64,000 nucleotides of DNA from an uncultured Nioella sp. (lineage in GTDB: Bacteria; Pseudomonadota; Alphaproteobacteria; Rhodobacterales; Rhodobacteraceae): NCBI GenBank assembly GCA_947495575.1, contig CANLZL010000002.1:62001-126000 (forward strand). The letters are read 5' to 3'. The position numbers and the translations under genes are program-made. This document shows positions 34,308 through 43,244 of this stretch, one piece after another. Each line of letters begins with the position of its first letter. Position 1 is the first letter of the stretch. The notes beneath the pieces were generated by a model. The model was not told the origin of the DNA and did not search any database. It was given only the letters and a program-made list of their open reading frames with translations.

Positions 34308-34335
34308 ATTGGGATCGTAAAAGAGGCATGTTTCA

Positions 34336-35529
34336 ATGACTGACCGTCCAAATCGGCCTGAAACTTTGATCCGGCGCCTTGGCCTCAAGGAAAGCGTGTC
34401 GCGCCCTGTCGTGACACCTATCCACCCGTCGGTTGTCTATGCCTCGCCATCCCCGGATGCATTGGACGGGCAATATGAGGGCAAGACCCATGGCTATACT
34501 TATGCGCGAGAGGGCCACCCAAATGCCGATCTTCTGGCCGCAAAGATCGATATGCTGGAAGGCGGGCAGGGCGGTCTGATAACCGGATCTGGAATGGCGG
34601 CAGTTTCGGCGGTCTTGCTTGGGTTGCTGAAGTCAGGCGATCACGTCATTGGGGGAGACCAGCTTTATGGTCGTTCCCTCAGGATGATGACCCAAGACCT
34701 GCCACGTTTTGGAATTGAAACCAGCCTTGTTGATCCAACCGATGCCGAGGCCGTTGCCGCGGCGGTCCGGCCTGAAACCAAACTGATTTTGGTCGAAGTG
34801 GTCTCGAACCCTACATTACGTGTTGCTGACATGGCCGGCATTGCAGCGGTCGCCAAAGCCAAGGGCGTCCTTCTGGCGGTCGACAACACATTTACCACAC
34901 CAATTGCCTATCGCCCCTTTGATCATGGCGCCGATATCACGGTGCATTCGGTGACCAAGTTGTTGGCGGGCCATTCCGACGTGACGCTTGGCTATGTCTC
35001 TGCCCGCGATGATGAACTGATGGATGCGATGCGCGTTTTTGCAGTGACCACTGGCATGACGCCCAGCCCAAACGAGTGTTGGCTTGCGGAGAGGGGCCTT
35101 TTCACTTTTCCGCTGCGCTTTGAAAAGGCGCAGGCCAATGCTGCAGAACTGGCCGATTTCCTGGCATCACAGCCAGGGGTGAAACGGGTTCTTTACCCCG
35201 GCCGCAAAGACCACCCCGACCATGCACGCGCCTCAGCCCTGTTGAACGGTCATTTCGGCAATATGGTGAGTTTCGAGATAGAAGGCGGGCGGGCCCAGAC
35301 CAATGCGCTGGTGGAAGCGATGCCCGACATGGCCTTTGCACCCACTTTGGGCGATGTCGGAACGACCCTGTCGCATCCCGCCACCAGCTCTCATCGGGCT
35401 TTGAGCGTTGAGGATCGTGCAGCTCTTGGAATGAGCGAAGGGTTTTTCCGCATCTCTGTTGGCATCGAAGACATCGACCTGCTAAAGGGCGATTTTGCTG
35501 CAGGTTGTGCTGCCGCATCCCAAATCTGA
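34336..35529 (+). CDS. metC: Cystathionine beta-lyase or related trans-sulfuration PLP enzyme
   Basis: PLP-dependent Cys/Met metabolism enzyme, 397 residues. The PLP lysine lies in HSVTKLLAGHSDVTLGYV near 215, with phosphate-binding ITGSGMAAVSAVLLG, the Tyr-Arg pair in TYAREGHPN, and SHPATSSHRALS near the C-terminus. MetC, MetB and MetZ are hard to separate by motif; cystathionine beta-lyase is the closest call from length and the HSVTKLLAGHSD pattern. It is 28 bp after proA and may be cotranscribed. The phosphate sensor gene follows 21 bp later. Confidence 0.8.
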   Translation: MTDRPNRPETLIRRLGLKESVSRPVVTPIHPSVVYASPSPDALDGQYEGKTHGYTYAREGHPNADLLAAKIDMLEGGQGGLITGSGMAAVSAVLLGLLKSGDHVIGGDQLYGRSLRMMTQDLPRFGIETSLVDPTDAEAVAAAVRPETKLILVEVVSNPTLRVADMAGIAAVAKAKGVLLAVDNTFTTPIAYRPFDHGADITVHSVTKLLAGHSDVTLGYVSARDDELMDAMRVFAVTTGMTPSPNECWLAERGLFTFPLRFEKAQANAAELADFLASQPGVKRVLYPGRKDHPDHARASALLNGHFGNMVSFEIEGGRAQTNALVEAMPDMAFAPTLGDVGTTLSHPATSSHRALSVEDRAALGMSEGFFRISVGIEDIDLLKGDFAAGCAAASQI

Positions 35530-35550
35530 ACACTTAAAAAGGGTTCACAG

Positions 35551-36603
35551 ATGCCACGGAACATTCTGAAAAGCAGTTTGGCCGCCGTTCCCGATCCGAT
35601 GCTGTTCATTGATGAGGACGGCAATATCTCTCTGAGCAATGGGGCGGCCGAAACGCTTTTTGGCGATTGGATACAGCGGCGCAGCTATGTAACAGCACTG
35701 CGCCAGCCGGCGCTTTTGCAAATGGTAGAAGATGTTTTTGGCGGCGGTCCGGGCGGCGAAACGCGCTTTGTTCGCACTGATCAGGCCGGAGAAACACTTT
35801 TTCAAGTTCGCGTCACACCATTGAAACGCGAAGAGGCCGAGGTCGACGGGGTGTTGCTGCATTTCTCTGACATCACTCATCTTCGCGAGGCTGAGGAAAT
35901 GCGTTCCAACTTCGTGGCCAATGTTAGCCATGAGTTGCGGACGCCGCTGACGGCTTTATCGGGTTTTATCGAAACATTACGAGGACCGGCCAAAGATGAC
36001 GCAGAGGCCCGCGATCGGTTCCTGGGCATCATGGATGTTGAGGCTTCGCGGATGAACCGTTTGGTCCAAGACCTGTTAAGCCTCAGCCGGGTGGAATCTG
36101 AGGAACGTGTGCGACCGTCCGAAGACGTAAACCTGATGCATGTCCTGCAAAGTGTAAAGGCGACCTTGCGACCTCAATCTGATGACCGAACTTGCGATGT
36201 TGTCATTGAAACTGACGCAGCACATGAGGATTTGACCATTCGGGGCGACAAAGATCAGCTGACTCAGGTTTTCATGAACCTCACCGAAAACGCCATTAAA
36301 TATGGCAAGGAAGGCAAGCCTGTTACGCTTCGTATGTCCTTGGGTATGGGTAAGGGTTCCATGCGGGGACCCTTGGTGCAGGTGGATGTCCAGGACAGGG
36401 GGGACGGGATTGACCCCATTCACCTGCCGCGACTGACAGAACGGTTTTACAGGATCGACAGCCATCGCAGCCGGGCGATGGGGGGAACCGGCCTGGGGCT
36501 TGCGATTGTGAAACACATCATCAATCGTCACCGAGGCCGGATGCGCATTCATAGCGAAATTGGCAAAGGCAGCATTTTTTCCGTGATATTGCCACGCGGC
36601 TGA
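35551..36603 (+). CDS. phoR: Phosphate-regulon sensor histidine kinase PhoR (soluble form)
   Basis: Histidine kinase that phosphorylates PhoB when phosphate is scarce. The 350 residues have a PAS-like domain (about 5-110, VPDPMLFIDEDGNISLSN), a dimerisation/phosphoacceptor helix NVSHELRTPLTALSGFIETL near 125-144, and ATPase motifs: N box NLTENAIKYG, G1 QDRGDGID and G2 GGTGLGLAIVKH. There is no N-terminal membrane segment, unlike E. coli PhoR, so sensing probably depends on contact with PstSCAB-PhoU. It lies just before the pst operon, with its own ribosome site. Confidence 0.93.
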   Translation: MPRNILKSSLAAVPDPMLFIDEDGNISLSNGAAETLFGDWIQRRSYVTALRQPALLQMVEDVFGGGPGGETRFVRTDQAGETLFQVRVTPLKREEAEVDGVLLHFSDITHLREAEEMRSNFVANVSHELRTPLTALSGFIETLRGPAKDDAEARDRFLGIMDVEASRMNRLVQDLLSLSRVESEERVRPSEDVNLMHVLQSVKATLRPQSDDRTCDVVIETDAAHEDLTIRGDKDQLTQVFMNLTENAIKYGKEGKPVTLRMSLGMGKGSMRGPLVQVDVQDRGDGIDPIHLPRLTERFYRIDSHRSRAMGGTGLGLAIVKHIINRHRGRMRIHSEIGKGSIFSVILPRG

Positions 36604-36935
36604 GTCGCCTGAGACCGGGAATCACACCTCAGTGAATGATGATTTGTCACATTCCGTTAAGGTTGCAGGAATTCTCGCGGCACCCAGACAGATTTTTTCA
36701 ATGGAACTTCAAAAAAACTTCGGAAAAAATTCATGCTCGCGCCAACGAAAAATTAATAAAAACAAGGCGCAAATGGGGGATGTCCCAGGCTGGCGGCTTG
36801 GCGTCCTACCTCCTGTCATAAAACTGTTACGTACCTGTCACAAAAGCATAGCGCGTCATCTTTAGAGGGCTGCGATGAGGATGCATCGGGACGGTGCATT
36901 CTGACCGATAATCACTCCGAGGGAGCCACTACGAC
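36604..36935. other. phoR-pstS intergenic region
   Basis: 332 bp with the Pho box at 36813-36846, an A/T-rich stretch at about 36700-36770, and the GAGGGAG ribosome site for pstS at about 36918. No small gene is supported; no clear terminator follows phoR. Confidence 0.7.
36813..36846 (+). promoter_or_regulatory. Pho box: three 11-bp direct repeats
   Basis: CTGTCATAAAACTGTTAC (36813-36830) nearly matches the PhoB consensus, and a third unit CTGTCACAAAAG starts at 36835. The three CTGT(C/T)A units start at 36813, 36824 and 36835, exactly 11 bp apart, about 100 bp before pstS. This makes PhoB-dependent induction of pstSCAB-phoUB very likely. Confidence 0.93.
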
Positions 36936-37979
36936 ATGTCTTTCGCTAAACTGACCGTTTCCACGCTGGCCGTAGCAGCCGTTTCCGCAACTGGCGCTTT
37001 CGCCCAAGGCCGCGAGAACGTGCAGATCGCCGGTTCTTCGACCGTTCTTCCTTATGCTACCATCGTTGCCGAAGCCTTTGGCGAAAACTTCGACTTCCCG
37101 ACCCCGGTTGTTGAATCCGGCGGGTCTTCGACCGGCCTGCGTCGCTTCTGCGAAGGCGTTGGTGAAAACACCACCGATATCGCGAACTCTTCGCGTCCGA
37201 TCCGTGACAGCGAGATCGCAACCTGCGCCGAAAACGGCGTGACTGACATCATCGAAGTTCGCATCGGCTATGATGGCATCGTCTTTGCTTCGGACATCAA
37301 CGGCAACTCTTTCGAGTTCACCCCCTCCGACTGGTACATGGCTCTGGCCGCAGAACTGCCCGTTGACGGTGCTCTGGTTGCCAATGGCAACACCACTTGG
37401 GCCGACGTAAACGACGCTTTCCCAGCCCAAGAAATCGCAGCCTTCATCCCGGGCACCCGTCACGGCACCCGCGAAGTTTTCGACGAGAAAGTGATCCTGC
37501 AGGGCTGTGAAGACACCGGCGCGTTCGACGCAATCATGGAAATCAACGGCGGCGACGAAGATGCAGCCGAAGAGACCTGCATGGCGATCCGCGGTGACGG
37601 CGTTTCCGTTGACATCGACGGCGACTACACCGAGACCCTGGCCCGCATCTCGGCCAACCCTGAAGGTATCGGCGTATTCGGCCTGGCTTTCTACCAGAAC
37701 AACACCGACACACTGCAGGTTGCCACTATGAACGGCGTTGTTCCGACCGTTGAATCCATCGCCACCGGCGAATACCCCGTCTCGCGTCCGCTGTTCTTCT
37801 ACATCAAAGCAGCCCACCTGGACGTGATCCCCGGCCTGCAGGAATACGCAGACTTCTTCATCTCTGACGATATCGCTGGTCCCTGGGGCCCGTTGGCGGC
37901 CTATGGCCTGGTTTCCGACCCAGAGCTTGCAGAAACTCAAGCCACTGTTGTGAACCGCATCACCATGGGCAGCATGTAA
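36936..37979 (+). CDS. pstS: Phosphate ABC transporter substrate-binding protein PstS
   Basis: Periplasmic phosphate receptor, 347 residues. Signal peptide about 1-23, cleaved after ATGAFA/Q. Phosphate-binding elements: IAGSSTVLPYA near 29-39, SGGSSTGLRRFCEG, a SSRPIRDSE segment and TRHGTREVFDEKV. It is larger than E. coli PstS and belongs to the long alphaproteobacterial type. Codon use is more biased than its neighbours (GCC, CTG, GAC), suggesting high expression. It is followed by a strong intrinsic terminator at 37993, then pstC, so most transcripts may end after pstS. Confidence 0.96.
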   Translation: MSFAKLTVSTLAVAAVSATGAFAQGRENVQIAGSSTVLPYATIVAEAFGENFDFPTPVVESGGSSTGLRRFCEGVGENTTDIANSSRPIRDSEIATCAENGVTDIIEVRIGYDGIVFASDINGNSFEFTPSDWYMALAAELPVDGALVANGNTTWADVNDAFPAQEIAAFIPGTRHGTREVFDEKVILQGCEDTGAFDAIMEINGGDEDAAEETCMAIRGDGVSVDIDGDYTETLARISANPEGIGVFGLAFYQNNTDTLQVATMNGVVPTVESIATGEYPVSRPLFFYIKAAHLDVIPGLQEYADFFISDDIAGPWGPLAAYGLVSDPELAETQATVVNRITMGSM

Positions 37980-37992
37980 TCTGACCACTTTG

Positions 37993-38028
37993 GGCGGGGC
38001 GCACCTTTTAGGTGTGCCCCGCCTTTTT
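37993..38028 (+). terminator. Intrinsic terminator between pstS and pstC
   Basis: GGCGGGGC-GCACC pairs with GGTGT-GCCCCGCC around TTTTA, then TTTTT (38024-38028). Partial readthrough would give excess PstS over the membrane subunits. Confidence 0.9.
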
Positions 38029-38059
38029 CCTGTCATCCCCTCCGCCTGAAAGACCCGAG

Positions 38060-39520
38060 ATGCCTCTCATCTGGATCATTGCCATCGTCCTTGCCTTGGG
38101 TGCCATCGGCTACGTGTTGGGTCGCCAACGCGCCATGGCCAGTGCCGGCGGTGACATTCGCGTTTTGCATTCCTTACCGAGCTATTACGGCACGAATGTT
38201 TCCCTGTTTTCTATTGTTCCCGCGCTGCTTGTTCTAGTGATCTGGTTGATGGTTCAGCCACAGATCATCCAGCGCCAGGTGGTCGAAATGATCCCCGACA
38301 CTGTTGCAACGACCTCCGGCGAGTTGAGCCTGGTGATGTCAGATGTGCGACGCGTGGCAAACGGGCTGGATCAGGCGGTAGATCAGGGGGTTCTGACAGC
38401 CAACGAAGCCGGAACCATCAGTACGGACGAGACCAATATCCGGGAAACTCTTGGTGGGATAGGCGTGGCTTTGGGTCGCGATGTCAGCGCCGACGTGTTG
38501 CAGGCTGCACAACGCTATCGTGAACTGAGCGGGAACGGCAATTTGGCTATGGCCGGTGTTGTTATCGTGCTGTCCTTGCTTGGCTTTGGTTACGCTTACG
38601 CACGCACACAACGGGATTTCCGGGCGCGCAACACCGTCGAAAAAGCAATCATGTCGATCCTGATCCTGGCCTCGACGATTGCGATCCTCACGACCGTGGG
38701 TATCGTGTTGTCGATGGTGCTTGAGACCATGGATTTCTTCGAGCTTTACGATTGGCGCGAGTTCTTCTTTGGCACAGAATGGATCCCCTCGTTTGAAGGC
38801 GGTTCTGACCTGGGCTTGCTGCCCCTGCTTTGGGGCACGCTCTATATCACCATCGTGGCTTTGATCGTGGCCGTACCGGTCGGGCTGTTTTCCGCCATCT
38901 ATCTCGCAGAATATGCCGGTCCGAAACTGCGTAGTATTGCCAAGCCACTGATTGAGGTTCTGGCGGGTATCCCAACCATTGTTTACGGTCTCTTTGCCCT
39001 GATCACTGTTGGCCCGATGTTGCGCGATTATTTTGCAGAGCCCCTTGGCTTGGGCACGTCCTCCTCTTCTGTAGCAACTGCAGGCATCGTCATGGGCATC
39101 ATGCTGATCCCCTTCGTGTCTTCGCTCAGCGACGATATCATCAACGCTGTGCCGCAAAGCCTGCGCGATGGGTCTTACGGGCTGGGTGCCACACAATCGG
39201 AGACCATCAAGCAGGTGATCCTGCCCGCCGCCTTGCCAGGCATTGTTGGCGCCATCCTACTGGCGGCCAGCCGCGCGATTGGGGAAACCATGATTGTGGT
39301 AATGGGGGCAGGGGCCGCGGCAAGGCTAAGCCTAAACCCGTTCGAAGCTATGACCACCGTGACCGTAAAAATCGTGGGCCAGCTGACCGGCGATACAGAT
39401 TTTTCTAGCCCTGAGGCCCTTGTTGCCTTTGCACTTGGCCTGACCCTCTTTGCCCTGACGCTCTGCCTGAACGTCCTGGCGCTTTATATCGTACGCAAAT
39501 ATCGGGAGCAGTACGAATGA
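38060..39520 (+). CDS. pstC: Phosphate ABC transporter permease PstC
   Basis: Inner-membrane phosphate channel subunit. The 486-residue product starts at ATG 38060; 38012 would overlap the terminator. A long N-terminal region (about 1-220: two to three membrane segments around a periplasmic stretch with IPDTVATTSGELSLVMSDVR) precedes the normal PstC core (about 225-485), which contains the EAA-like loop and LWGTLYITIVALIVAVPVGL, LAEYAGPKLRSIAKPLIEVL and GLGATQSETIKQVILPAALP. Such extended PstC proteins occur in alphaproteobacteria. pstA starts four bases before its stop. Confidence 0.95.
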   Translation: MPLIWIIAIVLALGAIGYVLGRQRAMASAGGDIRVLHSLPSYYGTNVSLFSIVPALLVLVIWLMVQPQIIQRQVVEMIPDTVATTSGELSLVMSDVRRVANGLDQAVDQGVLTANEAGTISTDETNIRETLGGIGVALGRDVSADVLQAAQRYRELSGNGNLAMAGVVIVLSLLGFGYAYARTQRDFRARNTVEKAIMSILILASTIAILTTVGIVLSMVLETMDFFELYDWREFFFGTEWIPSFEGGSDLGLLPLLWGTLYITIVALIVAVPVGLFSAIYLAEYAGPKLRSIAKPLIEVLAGIPTIVYGLFALITVGPMLRDYFAEPLGLGTSSSSVATAGIVMGIMLIPFVSSLSDDIINAVPQSLRDGSYGLGATQSETIKQVILPAALPGIVGAILLAASRAIGETMIVVMGAGAAARLSLNPFEAMTTVTVKIVGQLTGDTDFSSPEALVAFALGLTLFALTLCLNVLALYIVRKYREQYE

Positions 39521-40860
39521 CCGACGCAGCCGCCAACACACCGCGCAAAAAGTCGTCGATCTACGCGACGGACGCCAACACAAAGAAGCGAAATGCGAGA
39601 GAGGCCCGGTTCCGCGCCTTTGGTCTGACGGCCATCGGCATCGGCATTGCCGCCCTGGTTTTCCTTGTCGTGTCGATTGTCGGCAATGGCTACAACGCGT
39701 TTCGCCAGACCTACATAACCATTCCGGTGGAACTGGCAGAACAGCGCCTTGACCCGGCAGGTAACCGCGACCCGGCTGAAATGGCCCGCGTTACAACCTT
39801 TGGCTACGCACCGCTGTTGGCGCAGGCCCTGCAACAGCATTTACAGGCAGAAGGCATCCCGATGGACGGGGTCAACCCGCGCGATCTGATGGCGATGATC
39901 AGCCAGGAGGCTCCGGCCCAAGTGCGCGCGATGGTCTTGGCCAACCCCGAGATTGTCGGGCAAACGATCACGCTGGAAATGCTGGCCGGTGGCCGTATTG
40001 ACGGTTACTTCAAAAACCGCGTGACGCTGGAAAGCGCCGAACGTGACAGCAATGTCAGCCCGGCCCAGTTGATGCTAGCCGAGGCTATGGCAGCGGCAGG
40101 CATCATCGATACCCGATTCAATTGGCGGTTCATTACCGGGCCCGACGCCTCTGGCCAACGCCCAGAGGCCGCAGGATTGGGTGTGGCCATACTTGGTTCG
40201 CTCTACATGATGCTGGTGGTGCTGGTGCTGGCCCTTCCCATCGGCGTTGCCGCCTCGATCTACCTAGAAGAGTTTGCGCCGCAAAACCGGTTTACGGACA
40301 TAATCGAGGTCAATATCTCGAACCTCGCGGCTGTTCCCTCGATCGTATTCGGTATCCTTGGCCTCGCGATATTCATCAACTTTGCCGGGCTGCCTCAATC
40401 CGCACCCATCGTTGGTGGGTTGGTTCTGACGCTTATGACGCTCCCGACGATCATCATCGCCACGCGCGCCGCGTTGCGCGCAGTACCCCCATCGATCAGG
40501 GATGCGGCCCTTGGATTAGGGGCCTCCAAGATGCAGGCCGTGTTTCACCATGTGCTGCCTTTGGCCATGCCGGGTATCCTGACAGGCACAATTATTGGCC
40601 TGGCGCAGGCCTTGGGCGAAACCGCACCGCTCTTGCTGATCGGGATGGTCGCCTTTGTGCGAGAGTTCCCGGATGCGCCGCCTGAGGGTCTTTTTGACCC
40701 AACATCGGCGCTGCCGGTTCAAGTCTTTAACTGGACACAGCGCTCGGACCCCGCTTTTGTGGAACGAGCCTCAGGGGCGACCATCGTGTTGTTGGTGTTC
40801 CTTGTCTGTATGAATTTGCTGGCAGTCATGTTGCGCCGCCGGTTTGAACGTCGCTGGTAA
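39517..40860 (+). CDS. pstA: Phosphate ABC transporter permease PstA (extended, DUF3333-type N-terminus)
   Basis: Second phosphate channel subunit, 447 residues. Residues about 30-210 form an N-terminal domain of the DUF3333 type with one membrane segment ([17 protein letters not shown]) and a periplasmic part. The core (about 215-445) carries [38 protein letters not shown] and [20 protein letters not shown] as the coupling loop. It overlaps pstC by four bases, 23 bp before pstB. Confidence 0.95.
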   Translation: MTDAAANTPRKKSSIYATDANTKKRNAREARFRAFGLTAIGIGIAALVFLVVSIVGNGYNAFRQTYITIPVELAEQRLDPAGNRDPAEMARVTTFGYAPLLAQALQQHLQAEGIPMDGVNPRDLMAMISQEAPAQVRAMVLANPEIVGQTITLEMLAGGRIDGYFKNRVTLESAERDSNVSPAQLMLAEAMAAAGIIDTRFNWRFITGPDASGQRPEAAGLGVAILGSLYMMLVVLVLALPIGVAASIYLEEFAPQNRFTDIIEVNISNLAAVPSIVFGILGLAIFINFAGLPQSAPIVGGLVLTLMTLPTIIIATRAALRAVPPSIRDAALGLGASKMQAVFHHVLPLAMPGILTGTIIGLAQALGETAPLLLIGMVAFVREFPDAPPEGLFDPTSALPVQVFNWTQRSDPAFVERASGATIVLLVFLVCMNLLAVMLRRRFERRW

Positions 40861-40883
40861 GCGCGCGCCTTGAGGATAGAAAC

Positions 40884-41681
40884 ATGAATGATATGAGAGT
40901 GGTGGATCGCGCCGTGGACGCTCAAGACCTCAAAATTGATGCCAAGAATGTCGACGTCTTTTACGGCACGACCCATGCCATCAAAGGTGTGAATGTCGAA
41001 ATTCAGGACAAGACCGTGACTGCGTTTATCGGCCCGTCCGGTTGCGGGAAATCAACTTTCCTGCGTTGCCTGAACCGGATGAACGACACGATTGATATCT
41101 GCCGTGTCACCGGGGATATCCGGCTGGAGGGTGAAGATATCTATCACGCCAAGGTCGATCCCGTTCAACTGCGCGCTAAAGTCGGCATGGTGTTCCAAAA
41201 GCCAAACCCATTCCCTAAATCGATCTATGACAATGTCGCCTATGGTCCCCGTATTCACGGATTGGCAGGCAACAAGGCGGATCTTGATGAAATCGTTGAA
41301 AAATCGCTGAAACGCGCCGCTTTGTGGAATGAGGTCAAAGACCGCCTTGATGCGCCCGGCACTGGCCTGTCCGGTGGACAACAACAACGCCTCTGCATCG
41401 CGCGCGCCGTTGCCACAGGACCAGAAGTGTTGCTGATGGATGAACCATGCTCGGCGCTTGATCCGATTGCGACCGCACAGGTGGAAGAGTTGATTGACGA
41501 GCTGCGCTCGCGGTTTTCCGTTGTGATCGTCACGCATTCGATGCAGCAGGCGGCCCGTGTCAGCCAGAAAACTGCGTTCTTCCATTTGGGCGAACTGGTC
41601 GAATATGACGACACCACCCAGATTTTTACAAACCCAAAAGACCCGCGTACCGAGTCTTACATTACCGGCCGGATCGGCTGA
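40884..41681 (+). CDS. pstB: Phosphate ABC transporter ATPase PstB
   Basis: Cytoplasmic ATPase of the phosphate importer, 265 residues. Walker [10 protein letters not shown] near residues 51-59, Q-loop [15 protein letters not shown], signature [16 protein letters not shown], Walker [14 protein letters not shown] and switch His in [14 protein letters not shown]. Also has the family-typical [12 protein letters not shown] end. Full length; phoU follows 16 bp later. Confidence 0.98.
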   Translation: MNDMRVVDRAVDAQDLKIDAKNVDVFYGTTHAIKGVNVEIQDKTVTAFIGPSGCGKSTFLRCLNRMNDTIDICRVTGDIRLEGEDIYHAKVDPVQLRAKVGMVFQKPNPFPKSIYDNVAYGPRIHGLAGNKADLDEIVEKSLKRAALWNEVKDRLDAPGTGLSGGQQQRLCIARAVATGPEVLLMDEPCSALDPIATAQVEELIDELRSRFSVVIVTHSMQQAARVSQKTAFFHLGELVEYDDTTQIFTNPKDPRTESYITGRIG

Positions 41682-41697
41682 TCTGAGGAATAGACTG

Positions 41698-42414
41698 ATG
41701 GAAAATCAGGAACATATCGTTACATCATTCGATCGCGACCTCGAAGCCATCCAGGCAATGATCATGAAAATGGGCGGTCTGGTCGAAGAAGGCATCGCCA
41801 ATGCTGCGCTTGCGCTGGAAAAACGCGATGCGGACCTGGCAAAGGCGGTCAGGGCAGGGGACAAGGCCATCGATGAGCTGGAAGAGCGCGTCAACCAAGA
41901 GGCCGCGCTGATCCTTGCCTTGCGCCAACCAACGGCGGGTGACTTGCGCACGGTTTTGACCGTGTTTCGCCTTTCTGCCAGCCTTGAACGTATTGGCGAC
42001 TACGCCAAGAATATCGCCAAACGCTCGTCCGTGGTTATGCAGATGCAGCCCATCAATGGCACGGCATCGGCATTGCGGCGCATGGCGCGGCAGGTTGAAC
42101 TTATGCTGAAAGATGCGCTTGATGCTTACATCCAGCGCGATACGGACCTGGCGATGGATGTGCGCGAACGAGATCTGGAAGTGGATCAGATGTATACCGC
42201 GCTGTTTCGCGAATACTTGACCTTTATGATGGAAGATCCGCGCAATATCACGCCCTGTATGCATCTGCATTTCATGGCCAAGAATATCGAACGTATGGGC
42301 GACCACGTGACCACGATTGCCGAGCAGGTGATTTACCTGGTGGATGGCGAATACCCCGATGACGAACGCGAAAAGGGCGATCGTACTCCGCATGATTTCG
42401 GGGCAGAGGGGTAA
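41698..42414 (+). CDS. phoU: Phosphate-system regulatory protein PhoU
   Basis: Links the Pst transporter to PhoR and dampens signalling when phosphate is plentiful. 238 residues, all helical, two three-helix PhoU repeats: the metal-cluster style ERVNQEAALILALRQPTAGD and ERIGDYAKNIAKRS in the first, and AKNIERMGDHVTTIAEQVIY in the second. The start at 41698 follows a GAGGAATAG site. phoB starts four bases after its stop. Confidence 0.97.
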   Translation: MENQEHIVTSFDRDLEAIQAMIMKMGGLVEEGIANAALALEKRDADLAKAVRAGDKAIDELEERVNQEAALILALRQPTAGDLRTVLTVFRLSASLERIGDYAKNIAKRSSVVMQMQPINGTASALRRMARQVELMLKDALDAYIQRDTDLAMDVRERDLEVDQMYTALFREYLTFMMEDPRNITPCMHLHFMAKNIERMGDHVTTIAEQVIYLVDGEYPDDEREKGDRTPHDFGAEG

Positions 42415-42418
42415 ACCC

Positions 42419-43105
42419 ATGGCCGGAGAACCGCTTGTTCTTGTCGTGGAAGACGAACCCGCCCAAAGAGAGGTGCTGTCCTACAATATCAAGGCCGAGG
42501 GTTATTCGGTGATGACGGCTGAAACAGGTGATGAAGCCCTGATCATGGTCAAAGAAACGACACCGGACCTGATCGTGTTGGACTGGATGTTGCCGCATGT
42601 TTCTGGCATCGAAGTGTGTCGACAGCTAAAATCTAACGCAGAGACCAATAAGATCCCCGTGATCATGTTGTCGGCCCGTTCAGAGGAAACGGACAAAGTT
42701 CGTGGCCTGGAAACCGGGGCGGACGATTATGTTGTGAAACCGTATTCCGTGGCCGAACTATTAGCCCGCGTGCGCACCCAATTGCGCCGGTCGCGACCGG
42801 CCTCTGTGGGTGAGCGTTTGGAGTACGGAACTATTGTTTTGGATCTGGCGGAACACAGAATTTTTCGCGATGACGTTCAGTTGTCGCTTGGGCCAACCGA
42901 ATTTCGGTTGCTGACAGCCTTTATGGAACGACCTGGCCGCGTATGGTCGCGTGAGCAATTGTTGGATCGCGTATGGGGCAGAGATATCTATGTCGACAGC
43001 CGAACGGTTGATGTCCATGTTGGACGGCTCCGTAAGGCGCTGAGATCAACCGGGCAGGACGATCCCATTCGAACCGTCCGCGGGGCAGGGTACGCTTTAG
43101 GCTGA
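42419..43105 (+). CDS. phoB: Phosphate-regulon response regulator PhoB
   Basis: OmpR-class response regulator that binds Pho boxes. 228 residues: receiver domain 1-120 with the phosphoacceptor Asp in PDLIVLDWMLPHVSGIEVCR near 53, and KPYS Lys in DDYVVKPYSVAELLARV; DNA-binding winged helix about 130-228 (LSLGPTEFRLLTAFMERPGR, VDVHVGRLRKAL). Last gene of the pst-pho cluster, so its own synthesis is probably amplified by the Pho box before pstS. Confidence 0.97.
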   Translation: MAGEPLVLVVEDEPAQREVLSYNIKAEGYSVMTAETGDEALIMVKETTPDLIVLDWMLPHVSGIEVCRQLKSNAETNKIPVIMLSARSEETDKVRGLETGADDYVVKPYSVAELLARVRTQLRRSRPASVGERLEYGTIVLDLAEHRIFRDDVQLSLGPTEFRLLTAFMERPGRVWSREQLLDRVWGRDIYVDSRTVDVHVGRLRKALRSTGQDDPIRTVRGAGYALG

Positions 43106-43244
43106 TCCCTCATCGGAGTGGCCGCTTGGCGGCGGTACAAAAACGCACATGGTCGACATGCGGAATGAGAGTTTCAATTTCCGCAAGTAGCTTTCATATA
43201 TGCATTAGAAATTTTCAATTTCATGCAAAATGAAAAAGAGCCAG

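Noticed and set aside
33528-34388. A 286-codon minus-strand frame opposite proA
   Set aside because: No known motif; proA is unmistakable on the other strand.
36912-38036. A 374-codon minus-strand open frame opposite pstS
   Set aside because: It mirrors pstS, whose strong codon bias leaves the reverse frame open; no domain motif and no ribosome site.
38339-39196. A 285-codon minus-strand frame inside pstC
   Set aside because: His/Gln-rich composition typical of reversed membrane-protein codons.
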